DNA of 38,535 nt from the NCBI GenBank assembly GCA_016875165.1, contig VGSF01000041.1:1-38535 (forward strand), read 5' to 3'. The notes beneath the pieces are model-generated. The model was not told the DNA's origin. It searched no databases and saw only the letters and a list, made by a program, of their open reading frames with translations. Source of the stretch: Deltaproteobacteria bacterium. Its GTDB lineage: Bacteria; Desulfobacterota; SM23-61. The position numbers were made by a program, and so were the translations under genes. Positions 15,836 to 23,622 of the stretch are shown here, in pieces. Numbering within the stretch: the first letter of the stretch is position 1; the number at the start of each line of letters is the position of its first letter.

Positions 15836-16675
15836 ATGTCATCAAATCAAAAGGAAGACCTAATCGGCAAGTGGTCTGTTGAGAAGCTCGAACTTTTGGG
15901 TAAATATTTAGCGGCGTATCTAAAAATTCTCACAAACCAATCATGGTGTCAAGGTTACGAGTATATTGATGCCTTTGCCGGGACAGGAAAGCCAAAGACG
16001 AGGGATGAGCAAAAATTTGTTGATGGCTCACCGCGAATCGCCCTCAACCTTTCACCGTCTTTCACACAGTATCATTTCATTGAGCAAACGGATTGGCGTG
16101 TAGAAAAGCTTCAGAAGTTGCATAAAGAATTCCCGAGCCATAGCATTACCATCTATCATGGAGATTCCAACAGGATCCTCCGTGAACAAATACTCCCCCA
16201 AATGCCTTATGCGAGCAAGAAAAGGGCCATAGCCTTTATTGATCCTTTCGGAATGGAATTTCAGTGGCAAACGATGGAAAATTTGGCTGCGATAAAAACA
16301 GTGGAAATTGTGCTTAATTTTCCGGTTATGGCCATTAACCGCGGCGTCCTCCGGAAAAATCCGCAAATGATTTCAGAATCAGCAAAAACCCGCTTGGAAC
16401 AGTTTTGGGGTACTGTTGACTGGATGGTTGATCTTTATGAAGATGAACAGACTCTTTTTGGCCCGGAGACAGTAAAACGCAAACTATCAGGCAAAGAGTT
16501 TGGGCGTGTTTTCAAGAAACGGCTGGAAGAGATATTCCCCCATTGTTCTAACCCCGTCTTGATGGCCAACAGCAAAAACGCTCCTTTATATTGCCTCATA
16601 TTTGCCGGCCATAATGCAAACGGCAAAAAAATTGCTGAGCAAATCTTCGCCAAACACGAGAAAGATAAGCAATGA
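15836..16675 (+). CDS. tcmP: Three-Cys-motif partner protein (TcmP)
   Basis: A 279-residue protein of the TcmP family (TIGR04474 type), which occurs next to a protein carrying a three-cysteine motif, exactly as here. The opening GKWSVEKLELLGKYLAAYL and YIDAFAGTG (about residues 42-50) are family hallmarks; FIDPFGMEFQW (about residue 132) and LNFPVMAINR follow. AFAGTG and DPFG sit where a class I methyltransferase has its SAM-binding and catalytic motifs, so a methyltransferase-like fold is plausible but activity is unproven. A GGAG lies upstream of the ATG at 15836. It overlaps the DUF5131 gene by 4 bases (ATGA), so the two are translationally coupled and look intact. Confidence 0.85.
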   Translation: MSSNQKEDLIGKWSVEKLELLGKYLAAYLKILTNQSWCQGYEYIDAFAGTGKPKTRDEQKFVDGSPRIALNLSPSFTQYHFIEQTDWRVEKLQKLHKEFPSHSITIYHGDSNRILREQILPQMPYASKKRAIAFIDPFGMEFQWQTMENLAAIKTVEIVLNFPVMAINRGVLRKNPQMISESAKTRLEQFWGTVDWMVDLYEDEQTLFGPETVKRKLSGKEFGRVFKKRLEEIFPHCSNPVLMANSKNAPLYCLIFAGHNANGKKIAEQIFAKHEKDKQ

Positions 16676-17472
16676 GCGATAGATCAAAAATCGAATGGAC
16701 AGACGCTACCTGGAATCCCGTAACAGGTTGCACGAAAATAAGTGCCGCCTGCACCAATTGCTATGCAGAAAGGTTTGCAGAACGGTTCCGTGGTATCCCT
16801 GGCCATCCCTACGAACAAGGCTTCGATCTTAAGCTATGGCCGGAACGGTTAACTCTACCTCTACGCTGGAAACAGCCAAGGACGGTTTTCGTCAATTCCA
16901 TGTCTGACCTGTTCCATGAAGACGTTCCGGACGATTTTATTGAGAAAGTTTTTGAAGTAATGATTAATGCAAACCATCATATATTCCAGATTTTGACGAA
17001 ACGGTCAGAGCGAATGTTGGCTTGGGTACAATTCAATTTTTCTGCCGAATCAAATGGGAATGGTAAGTCCGCATGGCCACCCCATATTTGGCTCGGGGTC
17101 TCTGTAGAAAAGGGAAATTACACATGGCGGATTAAGCATCTCCAGCGCACTCCGGCGCATGTGAAATATTTATCCATTGAACCTCTTTTAGGCCCAATAT
17201 TGTTAAATGCCAATCTCCTGGATCGTATCCAGTGGGTTATTGTGGGGGGAGAAAGCGGCTCTCATGCAAGGCCTATGAATCCAGATTGGGTTTACGATAT
17301 TCGCGACCAATGTGAAAGATATTCAGTCCCATTTTTCTTTAAGCAATGGGGAGCCTATGATCATTATGGAAAACGGGTGGGGAAAAAACGAGCTGGGAGA
17401 ATTTTCGATGGCAGGACTTACGACTCAGTTCCTAATTCCCATTGCCATGGCGAACAATGGCAAAAAATATGA
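16672..17472 (+). CDS. DUF5131 / phage Gp37-Gp68 family three-Cys-motif protein
   Basis: A 266-residue protein of the phage Gp37/Gp68 (DUF5131) family. The N-terminus IEWTDATWNPVTGC is diagnostic; the three cysteines are C20, C27 and C30 (C-x6-C-x2-C), a spacing reminiscent of but not identical to radical SAM clusters. Further blocks are VFVNSMSDLFHEDVP near residue 65, QILTKRSERM near residue 103, LGVSVEK, LSIEPLLGPI and WVIVGGESG near residue 183. The biochemical role is unknown; the family is found in phages and mobile islands with TcmP. The start overlaps the TcmP stop in an ATGA, pointing to a two-protein complex. Confidence 0.87.
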   Translation: MSDRSKIEWTDATWNPVTGCTKISAACTNCYAERFAERFRGIPGHPYEQGFDLKLWPERLTLPLRWKQPRTVFVNSMSDLFHEDVPDDFIEKVFEVMINANHHIFQILTKRSERMLAWVQFNFSAESNGNGKSAWPPHIWLGVSVEKGNYTWRIKHLQRTPAHVKYLSIEPLLGPILLNANLLDRIQWVIVGGESGSHARPMNPDWVYDIRDQCERYSVPFFFKQWGAYDHYGKRVGKKRAGRIFDGRTYDSVPNSHCHGEQWQKI

Positions 17473-17502
17473 GGGCGTTTTCTTTGGGAAATGGAGGCTT
17501 TA

Positions 17503-17895
17503 ATGGCGCGGAAGAAGGGTGAAAAGGGTAAAGATACAGAGCTTTCGGTAAAGGACTATCGGCATAAAGGCGCCAAGCGTAAGAATATTCCTCCGGCTTT
17601 GCGATTCGATCAAACGGGGAGCCCGGACAAACTACCAAAGCTTCTTGAAACTGCCAGAAGGCGCCCTTTGACCGGCGAAGAAGCTGAATTGCTCGCCAAC
17701 GCGCTTAGAAGCCATGATCCCTGGCTGGAATGGTCCGGGAAGAGAGAAAAGAAATCTTTCGAAGTCAATCCGATCTCCCTTCATATTCATGAGCGGATTT
17801 CGGCACAAGCCATTCTAAAAATCATAGCCCGGGAGGAAGTGCAGTGTTCCCTCTTTGCCGATCCGCGACGGGGGACTTCCGGCCGCAAGTCCTGA
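17503..17895 (+). CDS. Truncated N-terminal segment of a type III-like (Mod) DNA methyltransferase
   Basis: A 130-residue frame whose content matches the non-catalytic N-terminus of large site-specific DNA methyltransferases: KDYRHKGAKRKNIPPA near the start, DPWLEWSGKREKKSFEV around residue 82, then LHIHERISAQAIL and CSLFADPR at the end. In the full-length family the FADP/FADF segment leads into the methyltransferase domain, but here the frame ends 9 codons later with no SAM or DPPY motif. The ATG at 17503 is preferred to ATG 17491 because GGAGG (17493-17497) precedes it. It may be a non-functional stub. Family assignment is from pattern recall. Confidence 0.55.
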   Translation: MARKKGEKGKDTELSVKDYRHKGAKRKNIPPALRFDQTGSPDKLPKLLETARRRPLTGEEAELLANALRSHDPWLEWSGKREKKSFEVNPISLHIHERISAQAILKIIAREEVQCSLFADPRRGTSGRKS

Positions 17896-17970
17896 TTATG
17901 ATAAAGCGAGAGGTTGATATGATCCGACCATGGAAAATACATGCCGCAAAAGCGGCACCGTCATGGTAGA

Positions 17971-18693
17971 AGCATGAAATCTGGCCGCATCAAAAACTGG
18001 CCGAAAGAGGAGCGACCGCGCGAACGGCTGCTGGCCGAAGGGGCCGATAAGCTCACCGAGGCGGAGTTGCTCGCCATCATCCTCCGTGTGGGGCAAGGCA
18101 CGTTCAAGGAAGGTATGCTAGGACAGAACGCTTCGGACTTTGCACGTACCCTATTGAAGGACTTTCATGGTCTCCGTGGACTCGATCGAGCCCACATCCA
18201 AGACCTTCTGAAAGTGCCCGGCCTCGGACCCGCGAAAGTCGCCCAGATTAAAGCCGCCTTTGAACTCGGCAAAAAGGTTTGCGCCAGGAAACTGACAGCC
18301 ACCGCGTTCGAGTCCTCGCAGGCAATCGCCGACCACTTTCGCCCACGTTTCACCGGCAAGCGTCAGGAGATGGTTGCTGCCGTCTTCCTGAACGGCCAGA
18401 ACCAACGTCTGGGAGAGAAGGACATCACGGAGGGGACGCCGACCCAGGCCACCGTGTATGTACGCCGTGTCATTGAAGAGGCACTCCACCTCTCCGCCGC
18501 CGCCATGGTTCTGGTCCATAATCACCCCTCTGGCAATCCTGAACCCTCGGCAGGCGACGACGAGACAACGCGCAATCTATTGAAGGCGTGCAAACTGCTC
18601 CAGCTGATCCTGCTCGATCACGTGATTGTCGGCGAGTCCGAACATTACAGCTATGCCGACTCCGATAGGCTTCAGGAACTTGAAAACGAGTAG
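17971..18693 (+). CDS. radC: RadC-family JAB/MPN protein
   Basis: A 240-residue RadC-like protein. The N-terminal helix-hairpin-helix region holds NWPKEERPRERLLAEGADKL and LLKVPGLGPAKVAQIKAAF. The C-terminal JAB1/MPN domain has the metal motif VHNHPSGNPEPSAGDD (H-x-H-P-x7-D), so the zinc ligands are intact. The start at 17971 is chosen because family members begin shortly before the WP-EERPRERL block; ATG 17941 would add ten unlike residues. RadC proteins are frequent passengers of islands and restriction-modification loci; despite the name a repair role is not established. It lies 11 bases upstream of the chimeric restriction gene. GC content rises here compared with the TcmP pair, suggesting a separate origin. 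Confidence 0.87.
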   Translation, partial: SMKSGRIKNWPKEERPRERLLAEGADKLTEAELLAIILRVGQGTFKEGMLGQNASDFARTLLKDFHGLRGLDRAHIQDLLKVPGLGPAKVAQIKAAFELGKKVCARKLTATAFESSQAIADHFRPRFTGKRQEMVAAVFLNGQNQRLGEKDITEGTPTQATVYVRRVIEEALHLSAAAMVLVHNHPSGNPEPSAGDDETTRNLLKACKLLQLILLDHVIVGESEHYSYADSDRLQELENE

Positions 18694-18704
18694 AAGGAGA
18701 CCGC

Positions 18705-20639
18705 ATGGCCAGGAAGAAACTGGAACCGCAGCCCTATGCCAAACCGGACCAAATCCAGATCCGGGGCAACCAGATATTCAGCCCTCTCCGCCAGAAGTGG
18801 GTGCCGCTTACGCCGGAAGAGATGGTCCGTCAGCAGTATCAGAAGGTGCTTGTGGAGGAATACGGATTTACCCATGAGCACATGGCCGAGGAAATGGAAG
18901 TCACAGGCAAAGGATCGGCCCAGGCGCGCGCCGACTTCATCATCTGGCGCATCCCCCAGGATAAGGCGGCTCAAAAATCCCCATTGATCGTCGTGGAATG
19001 CAAGGCCGACAACGTTGCCATTGATCGCGCAGTCTACGCTCAGGGCGAGAATTACGCCCGCCTGACCAACGCCCCCTTCTTCGTCACCCATAATCACCGC
19101 GAAACGCGTTACTGGCGCGTTCTCCACGACAAGATGCCGAAGCATGTGGAGGAAATTGAAGGCATTCCCCACGCTGATGCCTCCGACAAAGAAATCAGGG
19201 AGCTGATTGATCGCTTGAAGGTTTTCAAAGAGGACGAGTTTGCGGACTTGCTCCACCAATGCCATAACGTTATCCGTAACCGGGAGAAGCGAGACCCCGT
19301 CGCCGCGTTCGACGAAATCGCCAAGATTCTTTTCATCAAAGTGTATGTGGAGCGCGAACTCAAGGCCAAGCGGAAGCGGCAGAACCTTTTCAGCGTCGCG
19401 TTCCTTATGGTCAAGGTTGAGCCGACCTTTGAATACAAGATGGCCGGTGTGAAATGGTACGGCGAAGGGGTGTTCCATCGTGAAAGAGTGCGGGGCGACG
19501 CGCTAAGCGCCCGCTGGATTTCTCCGCTTGTGCCCGGCGCCCTGATCTACAACCGGTTATTTGCCTGGAAAGCATCTTTTGCGGTAGTGTCCGCCGATCT
19601 AGCCGATTGCCACGTTTCCAATGAGTTTCCACAATTTGTCACGGACCCCACCAAATTGCTGCCCAAGTACCTGTACCTGTGGTGCACAACGGATCAGACC
19701 ATCAAGGCGGTGAACACCGCTTCGACCGAATCGGCCGCAGTGAGCCGCAATCGGTTCCGCGAAGAGTTCTTCTTTGATTTTAAAGTTCCCCTTCCCCCGC
19801 TTCCGGTGCAACAGAAGATCGTGGCGGCGTGGGAAGCGGCTAAGAAGGCGGCGGGAGAAACGGCTGCGAAAATCGGACAGATCGAACGCGACATTGAAGC
19901 CTGCTTCCTGGCCGATTTGGGCTTGAAGACCCCGCCTTCCGGGACCACGCTACCCAAGTGTCTAATCGTATGGTGGCAATATACGTCGCGTTGGGATTTG
20001 CCATATTTTCGGAGAGCCGCGTTTAACCCAAATTCAACCAAGTATCCCAACGCACGTTTGCTCGAGGTCATACATCCGCTAAGAGAGACTACCCAAAGAG
20101 TTGATCCGCACAATTTGCCAAATGAGGAATTCAACTACCTAGGGATGGAGAGTGTTGAAGCATGTACGGGCGCAATTCTAGGCTTTACGCCTCGTAAAGG
20201 CAATACAATCAAGAGTTCGTGCGTCTACTTCGACAAGGGGCATGTGCTTTACGGAAAACTACGCCCTTATTTGCGGAAAGTTGTAGATTGTTCCGAACTG
20301 CCGTTTGACACAGGGATTGCCTCAAGCGAATTCTTGCCGTTGCGAACCAAGGACGGAGTCCTACAGAGTTGGCTCGCTTTTCTTTTAAGATCAAGCGCCA
20401 TCGCAGAACAAGCCAAAGTCGCGATTGGTGCAAGAATGCCTCGTATCGCTCCGCACGCGTTATTAGATTTTGTTATTCCGCTTCCTCCTCTTCATGAGCA
20501 AGCTCGTATTATGGTGCATGTCAGCGAGGGTCGGGCGGGAATCGCCAAGCTGAAAGCCGAGGCCAAGGCCCGCGCCGAGGCGGCCAAAGCGGACGTAGAA
20601 GCGATGATCTTGGGCATCAAGAAAGTAGAGACACCATGA
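18705..20639 (+). CDS. Chimeric type I restriction protein: HsdR-type nuclease domain joined to HsdS-type specificity region
   Basis: A single open frame of 644 residues. Residues 1-190 form an HsdR N-terminal (HSDR_N_2) PD-(D/E)XK nuclease with D77, E98-x-K100 and the QxxxY motif Q113GENY117 all present. Residues 197-225 (DPVAAFDEIAKILFIKVYVE) look like the start of an HsdM N-terminal helical domain. At about residue 235 the sequence switches to HsdS target-recognition sequence (GVKWYGEGVFHRE, VSNEFPQF), with two TRDs each followed by a conserved PLPPLxxQ helix (about 365 and 590). No methyltransferase NPPY/F motif and no helicase motif exists. Natural relatives place the methyltransferase domain where the switch occurs, so an in-frame internal deletion joining two genes is the best reading. 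The ATG at 18705 follows AGAAGGAG. Confidence 0.8.
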   Translation: MARKKLEPQPYAKPDQIQIRGNQIFSPLRQKWVPLTPEEMVRQQYQKVLVEEYGFTHEHMAEEMEVTGKGSAQARADFIIWRIPQDKAAQKSPLIVVECKADNVAIDRAVYAQGENYARLTNAPFFVTHNHRETRYWRVLHDKMPKHVEEIEGIPHADASDKEIRELIDRLKVFKEDEFADLLHQCHNVIRNREKRDPVAAFDEIAKILFIKVYVERELKAKRKRQNLFSVAFLMVKVEPTFEYKMAGVKWYGEGVFHRERVRGDALSARWISPLVPGALIYNRLFAWKASFAVVSADLADCHVSNEFPQFVTDPTKLLPKYLYLWCTTDQTIKAVNTASTESAAVSRNRFREEFFFDFKVPLPPLPVQQKIVAAWEAAKKAAGETAAKIGQIERDIEACFLADLGLKTPPSGTTLPKCLIVWWQYTSRWDLPYFRRAAFNPNSTKYPNARLLEVIHPLRETTQRVDPHNLPNEEFNYLGMESVEACTGAILGFTPRKGNTIKSSCVYFDKGHVLYGKLRPYLRKVVDCSELPFDTGIASSEFLPLRTKDGVLQSWLAFLLRSSAIAEQAKVAIGARMPRIAPHALLDFVIPLPPLHEQARIMVHVSEGRAGIAKLKAEAKARAEAAKADVEAMILGIKKVETP

Positions 20640-20749
20640 GCCGCGGAAGACAGAAGATCTCATTCGAGGGCCTGTTACAGGAGAACGTCCTCGGCACGTT
20701 CAAAGTCATCCGTGCTTGCATGCGTTATATGCGGGTTAGACTAAGCTAA
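20636..20749 (+). pseudogene. 37-codon 5' fragment of a third restriction-locus gene
   Basis: An ATGA overlap with the chimeric gene starts a short frame encoding MSRGRQKISFEGLLQENVLG and then a divergent tail, ending at 20747-20749. The overlap is typical of a genuine operon successor, and the sudden loss of frame suggests its body was deleted. Too short to assign a family. Confidence 0.4.
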
Positions 20750-20768
20750 GTATTGGATCTTGCAAAAT

Positions 20769-20795
20769 AACGCCCTGAAAAAGGGTTGTTTTTTT
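20769..20795 (+). terminator. Possible intrinsic terminator
   Basis: A short stem (CCCT-GAAAA-AGGG with flanking AAC/TT) is followed by a run of seven T at about 20789-20795. It stands just after the truncated 20636 frame. The stem is short, so strength is doubtful. Confidence 0.4.
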
Positions 20796-20937
20796 GGATC
20801 TTAGAGCGGCAATTTTTGGCATAGATTCGAGGGACACATTTCTGATTTTAAAGCGTATTAGAATTGAAAGCCATAATGCTTGGAGGAAAAAGGCTCATTT
20901 AATCAATTTAACGCCAAAATATTTTGCCTTTTGGACC

Positions 20938-21117
20938 GGATTCGGAGGAGATCGAACTGGAATCTCCGGATGTGCAGACCGGGCCAAACATCAAGCGGCG
21001 AAGAGGTGGGTCAGCGCGGTGAATAACTGGGGACAAATGGGGCAATGGACTTTTCATGTCTGTAAAGATCCGCAGATGCTGGGGAGAGAATGGGAATGGC
21101 TGAAAGAGACATTATAG
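20938..21117 (+). pseudogene. C-terminal remnant of a type III restriction (Res) subunit
   Basis: The last ~45 codons read AKHQAAKRWVSAVNNWGQ...WTFHVCKDPQML, a pattern typical of the extreme C-terminus of type III Res helicase/nuclease proteins. An upstream piece, EEIELESPDVQTG (about 20946-20984), continues it in another frame, so there is at least one frameshift and no start codon. All helicase and nuclease motifs are gone. The stop codon TAG is supplied by the small inverted-repeat element that begins at 21113. Confidence 0.55.
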
Positions 21118-21247
21118 TGAACGACTTAGATAAGTCGCCATCCATAGGTTTGTCATTGCGAACGAAGTGAAGCAATCTCATAGGATTGCCGCGTCGTCTG
21201 CCTGAGGCGGACTCCTCGCATGACTACTTTCTTAGACGTTCACTATA
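21113..21247. repeat. Short MITE-like element with TATAGTGAACG termini
   Basis: TATAGTGAACGACTTAG (21113) is mirrored by CTTAGACGTTCACTATA (21231-21247). Inside is the dispersed CATTGCGAACGAAGTGAAGCAATCT type unit and a CCGCCTGAGGCGG-like hairpin. It lies exactly between two truncated restriction-modification remnants. Confidence 0.65.
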
Positions 21248-21501
21248 GTAGGATCTCAAAAGTATTGATATTAAAATGGGAAGAAAACCGCCATGCAATC
21301 ATTCGGGCCGAGTTGGATGCCTATTACGCCAAGCTCTATGGCCTTACCCGAGACGAGCTCCGTTACATTCTTGATCCCAAAGACGCTTATGGCCCCGATT
21401 TCTCCGGCGAAACCTTCCTCGTCCTGAAAGAAAAGAAAGAAGGTGGGTTCGGCGAATACCGCACCCGCCGCCTCGTACGGGAGGCCTGGGTTAAAATTTT
21501 C
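21248..21501 (+). pseudogene. C-terminal remnant of an Eco57I/N-6 adenine-type DNA methyltransferase
   Basis: The frame encodes ENRHAIIRAELDAYYAKLYG, then LTRDELRYILDPKDAYGPDF, SGETFLVLKEKKEGGFGEY and RTRRLVREAWVKIF. This is the characteristic C-terminal tail of large Eco57I-like restriction-modification methylases. No start codon, SAM-binding or NPPY motif is present, and the left edge abuts the inverted-repeat element. Downstream the frame runs meaninglessly into the tRNA gene. It is a deletion remnant, not an active gene. Confidence 0.7.
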
Positions 21502-21567
21502 GGGTCTCCTGATTTAGCTAACTTAATTATCAGCGTAAATCCGCGTCCTATTAAATTTAAAGATGTC

Positions 21568-21644
21568 TGGTCGGGGCGACTGGATTTGAACCAGCGACTC
21601 CCTGCTCCCGAAGCAGGTGCGCTACCAGGCTGCGCTACGCCCCG
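21568..21644 (-). tRNA. tRNA-Pro (anticodon CGG), CCA encoded
   Basis: On the minus strand a 77-base cloverleaf folds: acceptor stem CGGGGCG/CGCCCCG, D-arm AGCGCAGCCTGGTAGCGC, anticodon arm CCTGC-TTCGGGA-GCAGG giving anticodon CGG, T-arm with GGTTCAAATCC, and an encoded CCA at 21568-21570. Its 3' end faces the accessory island, the usual geometry for tRNA-targeting integration, although no integrase or duplicated tRNA end is visible. Confidence 0.95.
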
Positions 21645-21764
21645 ACAACTTTTATACTAAGGGAGATAAAGGGAGAAAGTCAAGGAGAAATGGGAGATCG
21701 CCCCCCTTCACTTTTTGTGGTCGCGAATTATTCGTTATTTAACTGATGCCGGATGATCCTTCCC

Positions 21765-21932
21765 AGGCCCGGGGTATAGGACGCTTCGCTTGGCAGCATG
21801 AGGCGCTGATTGTTTCATGGAAGGGGCGGGAAAAGGCACCCCGCCTCATTTTGCGGAGACACGGTTTAAAGTTTCGGAACAGGCTTTTTCCCGGCCGATG
21901 CTGCCCGCGCTCATCGCCCCGAACCCCGGGCC
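21765..21932 (+). repeat. GC-rich dispersed repeat (family 3), copy 3, diverged and partial
   Basis: Shares with the copies at 25481 and 3982 the ordered blocks AGGCGCTGATT, GGGGCGGGAAAA, CCCCGCCTC, CCGATGCT and CCCCGGGCC, but with substitutions and shortened ends. The rest of 21661-22043 shows no gene. Confidence 0.6.
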
Positions 21933-22043
21933 ACGAATGGGGATTTTGCAAAGTGAAGGTGGGCGAGGAAATGGGAGAGAATTGCAAGTCAGGGAGAAAA
22001 GAACTTGACTGGGCCGGGGGTTCTTTTATAATGAAAAAAAGAT

Positions 22044-22195
22044 GATAGTTTCGTAAAAAGTCCTGTTCCTGTCATTGCGAGGAGTTCCGCATTGGCGGGA
22101 CGACGAAGCAATCTTGTCTTTTCGGGCACTTATAAAAACGAGATTGCTTCGCTTTCGCTCGCAATGACCATTTCGCGACTTTTTACGAGATCATC
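22044..22195. repeat. MITE-like element copy D
   Basis: Begins GATAGTTTCGTAAAAAGTCC and ends GACTTTTTACGAGATCATC. The interior differs from copies A/B and C/E: it carries the CATTGCGAGGAG ... GAAGCAATCTT unit and its inverse, a widespread short palindromic repeat. It ends 51 bases before glmU. Confidence 0.82.
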
Positions 22196-22246
22196 GAAGT
22201 TTATTTTTCAATTTTTGGCTTCCGCTTTGGCAAGGACGGCAAACGC

Positions 22247-23617
22247 GTGAAATCTCTGGCGGTAATTATCCTGGCCGCGGGCAAGGGTACGCGGATGAAG
22301 TCAGACCTGGTGAAAATTCTTCACCCGGTTGCGGGCAAGCCCATGCTGGGGTCAACCCTCGATCTGGCGCGGAGCCTTGGCCCGGATCGTTTGGTTGTAG
22401 TGGTTGGCTCCCAAAGGGATATTGTCCGGGAAAAATTTAATGCTAAGGATATCCTGTTCGTCGACCAGGAAGAGCAACTGGGAACGGGGCATGCAGTTTT
22501 GACCGCTGGCCCGGCCCTTAAGGATTTTAAGGGAACCGTGCTGATTCTTTGCGCCGATGTTCCCTTACTTACTGCCGGAACGGTAAAGAACCTTATAAAG
22601 TCCCATGAAGAAGGCTTGAATACCCTTTCCGTTCTGACCACCTGCCTGGATCACCCCAAAGGATATGGGCGGGTGGTTCGGGGAAAGAACGGGCAGCTTT
22701 TGCGCATCGTTGAAGAAAAAGACCTTAACGCCGGTGAAGAGGCCATCCGGGAGATCAACACCGGTATTTATTGCATTGATGCTAAGTTTCTATTCCCTGC
22801 TTTGTTAGGTTTGAGCGACCAGAATGCCCAGAGGGAGTATTATCTTACGGATGTAGTGGAAAGGGCCAGTTCCCAGGGGGAGAGAGCCTCGGCTTGCCTT
22901 GCGGAAGATTCTCTGGAAGTCATGGGCATCAACACCCGTCTCGATCTGGCCAAAGCCAACCAACACCTTAGGCAGAAGATCGCCGAGCGGCACATGCTGG
23001 AAGGAGTTACCCTCATAGATCCCCAGACCGCGTACATCGACCGGGAAGTGGAGATCGGCAGGGATACAGTCATATACCCGAACTGCTATTTATTGGGGAA
23101 AACCTCTCTGGGAAAAAACTGCCTGGTCGAGCCCGGTTGTAAGATCACCGATACCCGGGTGGGGAACTTTGTAACCATAAAGGCTTCTTCAGTGGTCTCG
23201 GAGAGCCTAATCGAAGATCGGGTGGAAGTGGGCCCCTTTGCTCATCTGCGCCCCCAGACTGTCCTCAGGGAAGGGTCGCGCATCGGTAATTTCGTGGAAG
23301 TGAAGAAATCCGTGATCGGTAAAGGCGCCAAGGCCAATCACTTAACTTACCTGGGAGATGCTACTTTAGGGGAAAAAGTTAATGTGGGGGCGGGGACTAT
23401 CATCTGCAACTACGACGGCCTAAGGAAACATCCGACGATCATCGAGGATGGAGTATTCATCGGCAGCAATACCGAGTTGGTAGCTCCGATCAAGATCGGG
23501 CGCGATGCCATTATCGGCGCGGGTTCGACGATTACCAAAGAAGTTCCCCCGGACCATCTGGCATTCAGCAGGGCCAGGCAAGTGCATTACAAAAGAAGGA
23601 ACAAGCGGAAGGATTAA
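22247..23617 (+). CDS. glmU: Bifunctional GlmU: GlcNAc-1-P uridylyltransferase / GlcN-1-P acetyltransferase
   Basis: A 456-residue cytoplasmic enzyme making UDP-GlcNAc for peptidoglycan and LPS. The N-terminal pyrophosphorylase domain starts [20 protein letters not shown], with LCADVPLL (about residue 103) as metal site and GTGHAV upstream. The C-terminal half is a left-handed beta-helix with hexapeptide repeats; [19 protein letters not shown] and NYDG near residue 380 carry the acetyltransferase active site. Length equals the family norm. The start is GTG at 22247, supported by the position of the AAG-rich N-terminal strand; an AAGGACGG lies 10 bases up. It is followed 5 bases later by glmS, forming an amino-sugar operon. 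Confidence 0.97.
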   Translation: MKSLAVIILAAGKGTRMKSDLVKILHPVAGKPMLGSTLDLARSLGPDRLVVVVGSQRDIVREKFNAKDILFVDQEEQLGTGHAVLTAGPALKDFKGTVLILCADVPLLTAGTVKNLIKSHEEGLNTLSVLTTCLDHPKGYGRVVRGKNGQLLRIVEEKDLNAGEEAIREINTGIYCIDAKFLFPALLGLSDQNAQREYYLTDVVERASSQGERASACLAEDSLEVMGINTRLDLAKANQHLRQKIAERHMLEGVTLIDPQTAYIDREVEIGRDTVIYPNCYLLGKTSLGKNCLVEPGCKITDTRVGNFVTIKASSVVSESLIEDRVEVGPFAHLRPQTVLREGSRIGNFVEVKKSVIGKGAKANHLTYLGDATLGEKVNVGAGTIICNYDGLRKHPTIIEDGVFIGSNTELVAPIKIGRDAIIGAGSTITKEVPPDHLAFSRARQVHYKRRNKRKD

Positions 23618-23622
23618 AAACT

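Noticed and set aside
18672-19478. 268-codon minus-strand frame opposite the restriction chimera
   Set aside because: The plus strand holds intact nuclease motifs; the minus frame has none.
20794-20937. N-terminal part of the frame that ends with the Res tail
   Set aside because: Starts at a TTG after a T-run, no family resemblance, and the neighbouring frame carries the better match, so it is not taken as coding.
21501-21660. C-terminal extension of the methylase remnant frame through the tRNA
   Set aside because: The tRNA on the other strand fully explains the sequence; the frame there is meaningless.
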